A stretch of 64,000 nucleotides of DNA from RHKX01 sp046330285 (GTDB taxonomy: Bacteria; Actinomycetota; Thermoleophilia; Solirubrobacterales; 70-9). Where the stretch lies: the NCBI GenBank assembly GCA_046330285.1, contig JAXLSX010000009.1, positions 57,663 to 121,662 on the forward strand. Direction: 5' to 3'. The first letter of the stretch is position 1. The number at the start of each line of letters is the position of its first letter. The notes beneath the pieces were generated by a model. It had not been told where the DNA came from, did not search any database, and saw nothing but the letters and a program-made list of their open reading frames with translations. This document shows, piece after piece, positions 58,435-64,000 of this stretch. Both the position numbers and the translations under genes were made by a program.

Positions 58435-59136
58435 TCAGGCGCCGGCGGGCTCGAGCCGCGACGTCGCGGCGCCGTCGAGGGCGTCGAGGGCCTGGCCGGC
58501 CGACATCGACACGCAGGAGAAGATCGGGGTGTCGCGAAGCGTCCAGGCGCTGGCCTCGCTGGCGCGGAGCTCTTGGACGAGATCGAGGAAATCGCCGGGG
58601 TCGTCGCACTCGAACGAGACGACGAACTCCTGGTCGTCGATGCCGAAGGAGTAGGCGGTGTTGATCGTGATCTGCGGGTACTTGCGGCCGGTCTCGATGT
58701 GCCCGGTCATGATCCGGCGTCGTTCCTCGGCCGGCAGCGTGTACCACTCGCGCTTCTTCTCCATCGGGTAGACGAAGGCGTAGCGGCGGCGGGACTGGAG
58801 CAGCTCGGGTCGCGTCTGCGAGTCCGAGTACGGGGACGTCTTCGTCATCGCCAGGTAGGAGTAGGGAATCGACGCCCACTGGGCGAGGCCGCTCTGGGCG
58901 AGGACGACGTGGAAGCTGTGAATGTCGTCGAGGCGCGGGCTCTGGCTGACGATGAGCATGTCCGTGTCGCCGCGGGTTCCGACCGTCGAGTAGACCCGGA
59001 GCGGATGGTCGACCGCGTAGTCCTCGCAGGCGGCGAGCATCTCGCGTTTATCCTGAGCCCTCAGCTCGCCCTCGCGCCGTTGCCAGGCCGGGTCGATCTT
59101 GAGGAACGTGAACTTGATGAACGTCCGCTCGGCCAT
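58435..59136 (-). CDS. hemQ: HemQ coproheme decarboxylase (chlorite dismutase family)
   Basis: 233 residues from the ATG at 59136. Chlorite-dismutase-like fold: ERTFIKFTFLKIDPAWQRRE, YSTVGTRGDTDMLI, FVYPMEKKREWYTLPAEERR with the active Tyr, the proximal heme His in MTGHIETGRKYPQ and FGIDDQEFVVSFE. In actinobacteria this protein oxidatively decarboxylates coproheme to heme b. It is next to fprA and the CGFS/BolA genes, consistent with iron and heme supply. Divergent from a membrane protein with overlapping start codons. Confidence 0.92.
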   Translation of the reverse strand: MAERTFIKFTFLKIDPAWQRREGELRAQDKREMLAACEDYAVDHPLRVYSTVGTRGDTDMLIVSQSPRLDDIHSFHVVLAQSGLAQWASIPYSYLAMTKTSPYSDSQTRPELLQSRRRYAFVYPMEKKREWYTLPAEERRRIMTGHIETGRKYPQITINTAYSFGIDDQEFVVSFECDDPGDFLDLVQELRASEASAWTLRDTPIFSCVSMSAGQALDALDGAATSRLEPAGA

Positions 59137-61027
59137 GGTTGCGATGCTAGCGCTCGCCCTAATCGGGGTGATTCCCGCGTCCGCCTCCGCGGCGACGGGC
59201 GAACCCCGGATCACCGTCGCGATGCTGCCTCCGGGAACCGACGTCGAGGCCATCGAAGACGCCGTCCCCGGCATCGCCCCCGGCGTGATGAGCGCGGGGC
59301 TCGGGCGCGTCCCGGCCGCCCAGACCTACCTCGACATCGGGCAGGGGAACCGGATCTTCACCTCGCTCTACCCCGACGACATCCCGCCGCTGTACGTGAC
59401 CGGGAGCCGGGTGCCGGCCGACCTCTGGGCTCGCGTCGTCGCCCGCGCGGACGAGGCCCCAGCCGACATCGAGCCCGGGTTGCTGGCCGCCACGCTGAAG
59501 GGGGCCGGCGTCGAGATCGCGGCCCGGCCCCTCGCCGGCTCGCCCGCCCTGATCGCCGCCGACCGGGGCGGCAGGATCGACCGGGCCGGCGACTGCGAGC
59601 CGGGCACCTGTCCGGGCGTGACCGTGATGAGCGCCGAGCTCGACGAGTTGCCGGGGCTCGCCGACGGCCTGCGGCCCGGCAGCGGCGACCTGCTGATCGC
59701 GATCGAGCGTCCGCCGCCGGAGCGCGACCTGCTCGCGGTCGGGATCGCCGGCGAGGGTTTCGACGGCCAGGCGATCACCTCCGACTCCACGCGGATGGAC
59801 GGCTACGTCCTCGCGACCGACCTGCTGCCGACGATCCTCGGCGCCTACGGAGTCGAGATCCCCGACGGCGTCGACGGCCAGGCGATCACCGCGACCGGGT
59901 CGAGCGCCGACGTCGCGGCGATCGCATCACGGGAAGCGCGCCTCGGCGAGATCTCGAGCCGCCGCTGGGAGGTGCTCGCGGTCAACCTCCTGATCTGGCT
60001 GGCCGCCGGACTGCTCCTCGTCCTCTGGCGTCGCGAGCTCGCCGGCATGGTCCTGGCCACCCTCGCGACGGCGATGGCGCTCGTTCCCGCGATCCTCCTC
60101 CTGACGGCGGCGCTCGAACCGAGCGAGCTCGCCGAGCGGCTCCTGGTCGGAGCCGGCGCGCCGGCGCTCGCGGCGACGGCGATCCTGCTCCTGCGCGGGC
60201 GCCTCGGCGACCGCGCGCCGCACGGCGCATTCGCGCTCGCGGCGGCGATCTCCATCGGTGCCACGGCCGTCGACATGATCGCCGGCTCGCCGCTGACCGC
60301 GCTCTCGCTGCTCGGCCCGAATCCCGGCCTCGGCGTCCGCTTCTTCGGGATCGGCAACGAGCTCGAGGCCGCGCTCGGCGCGATGCTGCTCCTCGGCGTC
60401 GGCGCGGCCGTGACGGCGGCCGCCCCGTCGGACCCGCGCCGCGCCGTCGCCGTCGCGGTGGCGGTGGCGACCGTCGCGGCCGTGCTCGTCTTCGCCCCGG
60501 GCCGGTTCGGCGCCGACGTCGGCGCTGCGATCACCTTCCCGGCCGGGGCCGCCGTGACCGTCGTGGTCGCGCTCCGGCTCGGGCTCCGGAAGTCGGTGCT
60601 CGTCATCGTCGCGCCGGTCGCGGCACTGGCGGCGCTCGTCGTCATCGACCTGCTGATCCCCGGCGACTCGCACCTGACCCGGTCGGTCCTCTCGGCCGGC
60701 GGCCTCGGCGAGCTCGGCGACGTCTTCGACCGCCGGATCACGCTCGCGGCGCGGAGCTTCCCCCGTTACATCCACTCGCCCTTCTTCATCGCCGCGCTGC
60801 TCGCGATCGCGGCGGCGATCGTCTTCCGGCGGCAGGTGATCTCGTGGTTCGACGGCCGTCCCGCCGCGCTGGCCGGGGCCGCGGGCGCGGCCGCCGCCAC
60901 GGTCGTCGGCACGCTCGCCAACGACTCGGCGGCGCTGCTGCTGATGGTCGGGACCGGCTACCTGGCCGCCTACTGCGGATTGGCTTGGGGAAGCCGTCCG
61001 ACGGCGAGCGGCCGGGACAACAGCTAA
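59135..61027 (+). CDS. Large membrane protein with extracytoplasmic phosphatase-like N-terminal domain
   Basis: 630 residues from the ATG at 59135. Signal-anchor (MVAMLALALIGVIPASASA) followed by an extracytoplasmic domain (about 20-270) with TDLLPTILGAYGVEIPDGVD, a pattern seen in the alkaline-phosphatase superfamily, but without clear metal-site residues. Then about ten membrane segments (VLAVNLLIWLAAGLLLVLW onward), with FFGIGNELEAALGAMLLLG and a conserved NDSAALLLMVGTG near the end. I do not recognise a characterised function. Position next to a glycosyltransferase-flippase fusion suggests cell-envelope glycolipid work. Confidence 0.75.
   Translation: MVAMLALALIGVIPASASAATGEPRITVAMLPPGTDVEAIEDAVPGIAPGVMSAGLGRVPAAQTYLDIGQGNRIFTSLYPDDIPPLYVTGSRVPADLWARVVARADEAPADIEPGLLAATLKGAGVEIAARPLAGSPALIAADRGGRIDRAGDCEPGTCPGVTVMSAELDELPGLADGLRPGSGDLLIAIERPPPERDLLAVGIAGEGFDGQAITSDSTRMDGYVLATDLLPTILGAYGVEIPDGVDGQAITATGSSADVAAIASREARLGEISSRRWEVLAVNLLIWLAAGLLLVLWRRELAGMVLATLATAMALVPAILLLTAALEPSELAERLLVGAGAPALAATAILLLRGRLGDRAPHGAFALAAAISIGATAVDMIAGSPLTALSLLGPNPGLGVRFFGIGNELEAALGAMLLLGVGAAVTAAAPSDPRRAVAVAVAVATVAAVLVFAPGRFGADVGAAITFPAGAAVTVVVALRLGLRKSVLVIVAPVAALAALVVIDLLIPGDSHLTRSVLSAGGLGELGDVFDRRITLAARSFPRYIHSPFFIAALLAIAAAIVFRRQVISWFDGRPAALAGAAGAAAATVVGTLANDSAALLLMVGTGYLAAYCGLAWGSRPTASGRDNS
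59144..59149 (-). promoter_or_regulatory. -10 box of hemQ inside the divergent gene
   Basis: On the minus strand TAGCAT ends 7 bases before the hemQ ATG. On the plus strand the same bases are codons 4-5 of the membrane protein and include its alternative ATG (59144). Confidence 0.4.
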
Positions 61028-61042
61028 CCTCATCCGGACAAG

Positions 61043-63358
61043 ATGCGAATCGCCCTCGTCACGCCGTATTCGTGGACGTACGAGGGGGGCGTCAACCGGC
61101 ACACCCAGGCGCTCGCCGAGCATCTGATCGGGAGGGGAAACGAAGTTCGGGTCCTCTCTCCCTGGGATCCGCCGGACCGCCTCAGCCGTACGCTCCACCG
61201 CGGAGCCGCTCCGCGCGTCCGGCCCATGCCTGACTACTTGACGCCGCTCGGACGCACGGTCGGGTTCGCCGCCAACGGCGCCGTCTCCAACCTCTCCGTC
61301 TTCCCGGACGCGATCGCGCGACTTCGCCGCGAGCTTCGCGACGGGGCCTTCGACGTCGTCCACGTCCAGGAGCCGCCGGCGCCGACGATCGGCTGGGACG
61401 CCTGCGGCTTCGGCGGCGCGCCCGTCGTCGGCACGTTCCATGCCTACGCGCCGAAGTTCCTGCCGCAGCAGATCGCGATCGGGCTCGGTGCCCGCCGCAA
61501 GTTCAACCAGCTGAGCGCCCGCATCGCCGTCTCCGAGGCCGCCGAGTGGACCGGCCACCGCTGGTACGGCGGCAACTACGAGATCATCCCGAACGGCGTC
61601 GACGTCGGTCTCTCCTCGCAGGTCTCCGGGGAGCCCGGCGGCGACGAGATGCGGCTGCTGTTCGTCGGCCGCGCTGAGGAGCGCAAGGGCCTGCCGGTGC
61701 TGCTGCGGGCCTTCGAGGCGCTCGTCGAGCACGTCCCGGCGCGACTGGTCGTCGTCGGAACCGCGCCGGAGGACATCATCCGCAACCTCGCCGATCCCGA
61801 TGCGATCGAGCACATCGACGCCCTCGGGGCCGTCTCGCGCGACCGGCTCTGGGCCGAGCTCGCCGGCGCCGACGTGCTCTGCGCGCCGTCGCTCTCGGGC
61901 GAGAGCTTCGGCATGGTCCTGACCGAGGCGTTCGCCGCGGGCACGCCCGTCGTCGCATCCGAGATCGCCGGCTACTCCGACGTCGTCGAGCACGGCGTCG
62001 ACGGCGTGCTGATCCCGCCCGGAGATCCGCAGCGGCTCGCCGAGGAGCTGCTCCGCCTCCACGCCGAGCCGCATCGCCGCGTCGAGATGGGCGCCGCCGC
62101 GCGCGAGAGCGCTGAGCGCTTCGCCTGGCCGCGGATCGCGGCCCGGGTCGAGCAGGTCTACGAGCGGGCGCTCGCGGTGCCGCAGCCCGCCGACCGGATG
62201 ACCCGGCTCGCCCAGCGCTACGGGTTCGCCCCCGCCGACGGGCTCCCGCGGGTCCCGGCCGCACGGATTCCCTCGCCGGAGCCGATTCCCGTCGATACGA
62301 CCTCGCGTCGCCGCCGGGTCGCGCGGCGGATCGGCCTCGGTGCGGGCGTCGCCGCCGGCCTCGGGCTGACGTTCCTCGCGGCGCGCCGGATCGGCTTCGA
62401 CTCGGTCGTCGAGAGCGCGGTGCGCTCCGACTACGCCTGGGTCGCGATCGCCACCGCGTTCATGTGCCTCTCGATGTTCTTCCGCGCCGGTGCCTGGTTC
62501 CAGACGGCTCGCTCGGCGATGCCGTCGGCGCCGCTCCGACGCCGTGATTTCACCTCGGCGACGATGATCGGCGTGTTGATGTCGGCGACGCTGCCGGCCC
62601 GGCTCGGCGAGCCCGCCCGCGCGATGATCATCGCGCGGCGAATCGGCCGCTTCCGCGAGACGTTCCCGATCCTGCTCGGCACGCTCGTCTCGCAGACGGT
62701 GTTCAACATCCTCGCGCTGATCCTCCTCGGCGTCGTCATCGTCACATCGACCGACCTCTTCCACCGGACCTCCGAGCACCTGTTCCTCGTCAGCCTCGCG
62801 CCGGCGATGCTCCTCGTCGCCGTGATCGCCGCGCCGGCCGTCGTGCGCCGCTCCGGCAGCGGCCGGATCGCCCGACTCGCAGGCATGGCGAGGGACGCCC
62901 TCGTCCGGGTCCGGACCGGCCTCGCGGTTTTCCGCGACCCGCGTCGTGCCCCGATCGCCGGCTCGATGCAGCTCGTCGCCTGGGCGATCCAGGTTGCCGC
63001 CTGTTACGCGTTGGCCGTGGCGATGGGCCTCGACGGGGCGATGGGCATCGGCGGTGCCGCCGCGGTCCTGTTCGCGGTCAACGTCACCGCCGTCGTCCCG
63101 GCGACCCCGTCCAACATCGGCGTGTTCCAGCTCGCCGTGATCAGCGTGCTGACAACCGGCTACGGCGTCGGCGCCGCCGACGCGCTCGCCTACGGCGTGA
63201 TCCTGCAGGCGGTCGAGATCGCGACCGCCGTCGGCCTCGGCGTGCCCGCCCTGGTCCGGGAGGGAATGAGCTGGTCCGACGTCCGCCTCCGCGCCCTCAG
63301 CGCGGCTCCCGTCCGGCTGCAGCCGATCGAGCAGTCCGACGAGCGCATTCGCGCCTAG
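61043..63358 (+). CDS. GT4 glycosyltransferase fused to a YbhN/LPG-synthase-type membrane domain
   Basis: 771 residues. Residues 1 to about 390 are a PimA-like GT4 enzyme: IALVTPYSWTYEGGVNRHTQ, PPAPTIGWDACGFGGAPVVG, LLFVGRAEERKGLPVLLRAF, and the donor motif GESFGMVLTEAFAAGTPVV (E-x7-E region). Residues about 430-760 hold some eight membrane segments of the UPF0104/AglD-type (RLGEPARAMIIARRIGR, TVVPATPSNIGVFQLAV-like block: AVVPATPSNIGVFQLAVISV). A single protein could thus mannosylate a phosphatidylinositol-like lipid and flip or hold the product. The fusion is unusual in my experience. Confidence 0.85.
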   Translation: MRIALVTPYSWTYEGGVNRHTQALAEHLIGRGNEVRVLSPWDPPDRLSRTLHRGAAPRVRPMPDYLTPLGRTVGFAANGAVSNLSVFPDAIARLRRELRDGAFDVVHVQEPPAPTIGWDACGFGGAPVVGTFHAYAPKFLPQQIAIGLGARRKFNQLSARIAVSEAAEWTGHRWYGGNYEIIPNGVDVGLSSQVSGEPGGDEMRLLFVGRAEERKGLPVLLRAFEALVEHVPARLVVVGTAPEDIIRNLADPDAIEHIDALGAVSRDRLWAELAGADVLCAPSLSGESFGMVLTEAFAAGTPVVASEIAGYSDVVEHGVDGVLIPPGDPQRLAEELLRLHAEPHRRVEMGAAARESAERFAWPRIAARVEQVYERALAVPQPADRMTRLAQRYGFAPADGLPRVPAARIPSPEPIPVDTTSRRRRVARRIGLGAGVAAGLGLTFLAARRIGFDSVVESAVRSDYAWVAIATAFMCLSMFFRAGAWFQTARSAMPSAPLRRRDFTSATMIGVLMSATLPARLGEPARAMIIARRIGRFRETFPILLGTLVSQTVFNILALILLGVVIVTSTDLFHRTSEHLFLVSLAPAMLLVAVIAAPAVVRRSGSGRIARLAGMARDALVRVRTGLAVFRDPRRAPIAGSMQLVAWAIQVAACYALAVAMGLDGAMGIGGAAAVLFAVNVTAVVPATPSNIGVFQLAVISVLTTGYGVGAADALAYGVILQAVEIATAVGLGVPALVREGMSWSDVRLRALSAAPVRLQPIEQSDERIRA

Positions 63359-63436
63359 CGGCCCGGTCCGGGCTCTGGTCGCGCTCTCGCGGGAACCCCG
63401 TGTCGCGTATCTCGGCTTGCCGGGTGACGTATAACC

Positions 63437-63449
63437 GGAGGTGACCTCC
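63437..63449 (+). promoter_or_regulatory. Shine-Dalgarno inside a perfect palindrome before the methionine synthase gene
   Basis: GGAGGT-G-ACCTCC contains the ribosome binding site (GGAGGTGA) 7 bases before the ATG at 63452. As RNA it is a short hairpin that would hide the site; no riboswitch aptamer is evident in the 93-base gap 63359-63451. Confidence 0.5.
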
Positions 63450-63451
63450 CG

Positions 63452-64000
63452 ATGAACTCACCGCAACGAGACATCCTCGCCGCCGCCCGCGAGCGGATCG
63501 TCGTCTTCGACGGCGGGATGGGCGCGACGCTGGAGCGCTTCGACCTCTCGGCCGAGGACTACGGCGGACTGCCCGGCAAGTGCCACGAGGCGCTCGTGAT
63601 CCATCGCCCCGACGTGATCGCCGGAGTTCACGAGGCGATGCTGGATGCCGGCGCCGAGGTCGTCGAGACCGACTCCTTCCAGGGCTCGCGCCTGAAGCTG
63701 GACGAGTGGGGGCTCGGCGAGCGGACGGTCGAGATCAACCGCGGCGCCGCCGAGATCGCCCGCGAGGCCGCCGGTCCGGATCGCTTCGTCGCCGGCTCGA
63801 TCGGCCCGACCGGCTTCCTGCCCGCGAGCGACGACCCGACGCTCGGCGACATCACGTTCGCCCAGCTCGCCGAGGTCTTCGACGAGCAGGCGGGTGCGCT
63901 CGTCGAGGGCGGGGCCGACCTGCTGATCGTCGAGACCGCCCAGGACATCCTCGAGGTCCGCGCCGCGATCGTCGGCGCCCGCGCCGCGTTCGAGCGCGTC
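63452..64000 (+). CDS. Homocysteine methyltransferase domain, probably cobalamin-dependent methionine synthase (3' end cut off)
   Basis: 183 residues visible, open to the window end. N-terminal homocysteine S-methyltransferase barrel: RIVVFDGGMGATLERFDLSA, GLPGKCHEALVIHRPDVIAGVH, AGAEVVETDSFQGSRLKLDEW and ADLLIVETAQDILEVRAA. The start MNSPQRDILAAARERIVVFDG fits MetH-type proteins, which make methionine from homocysteine with methyl-B12. Whether the folate, cobalamin and activation domains follow is outside the window. A stand-alone BHMT-like enzyme is the alternative. Confidence 0.85.
   Translation, partial: MNSPQRDILAAARERIVVFDGGMGATLERFDLSAEDYGGLPGKCHEALVIHRPDVIAGVHEAMLDAGAEVVETDSFQGSRLKLDEWGLGERTVEINRGAAEIAREAAGPDRFVAGSIGPTGFLPASDDPTLGDITFAQLAEVFDEQAGALVEGGADLLIVETAQDILEVRAAIVGARAAFERV

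Noticed and set aside
63359..63451. SAM or cobalamin riboswitch before the methionine synthase gene
   Set aside because: The gap is only 93 bases and shows no recognisable aptamer core; only the palindromic Shine-Dalgarno stands out.

Overview
The window is 64 kb of very GC-rich, densely packed DNA with many GTG/TTG starts and 1-4 base gene overlaps. Mce/MlaD proteins, a HemQ-type chlorite-dismutase-family protein, an adrenodoxin-type FprA, a PimA-like mannosyltransferase, the DUF4235-like/holin/DUF3618 trio and many acyl-CoA genes point to a chromosomal segment of an actinobacterium. The Thermoleophilia (Solirubrobacterales) are my best guess from general character, but nothing here proves it. 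I saw no tRNA, rRNA, CRISPR array, transposase or integrase.

Layout. 1-7385: the 3' part of an mce lipid-transport operon (four Mce proteins, the first cut by the window edge) with an SCP2 lipid-binding protein and an unknown protein. 7391-7675: a gene-free island of nested inverted repeats. 7688-10226: NUDIX hydrolase, rubredoxin, and an ECF sigma factor with a DUF4349 membrane partner. 10248-15632: biotin synthesis (bioB-bioF-bioD, bioA) plus an SDR. 16891-21971: a methylcrotonyl-CoA-carboxylase-like pair, an AlkA-like glycosylase and a crotonase. 22092-31825: mixed metabolism (aldehyde dehydrogenase, cupin, lipoprotein, VOC protein, stand-alone biotin carrier, glycosyltransferase, glycerol kinase, reductase, acyltransferase, MBL hydrolase, dienoyl-CoA-reductase-like SDR, SGNH lipoprotein). 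31894-36638: drug-type MFS pump, FabG, GNAT, acyl-CoA dehydrogenase, MscL. 36624-39317: hybrid histidine kinase and two NarL-type regulators. 39693-48432: a second acyl-CoA dehydrogenase, P450, HD-GYP protein, MaoC hydratase, and a five-gene operon of crotonase, BKACE, OsmC, MerR regulator and membrane protein. 48545-54087: nitrilase and TetR, envelope trio, DegV, epimerase, IscA/ErpA and CGFS glutaredoxin. 54094-59136: GGDEF-EAL protein, BolA, FprA, HemQ. 59135-64000: two large envelope proteins and the start of a methionine synthase.

How it fits together. The clearest unexplained signal is a 27-bp palindrome of the form AAAGTAG-N-AAGT-NNN-ACTT-N-CTACTTT. It occurs three times, 4-24 kb apart, each time at the 5' end of acyl-CoA catabolic genes: the carboxylase (16866-16892), the isovaleryl-type acyl-CoA dehydrogenase (40932-40958) and the crotonase/BKACE/MerR operon (45154-45180). 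This looks like a scattered leucine/acyl-CoA regulon, with the MerR protein of the third operon as the likely regulator. Biotin synthesis beside biotin-dependent carboxylase genes, and the iron-sulfur/heme set (IscA, CGFS glutaredoxin, BolA, FprA, HemQ), are the other functional themes. Many genes appear to be leaderless, with a TAnnnT -10 box 6-9 bases before the start codon.
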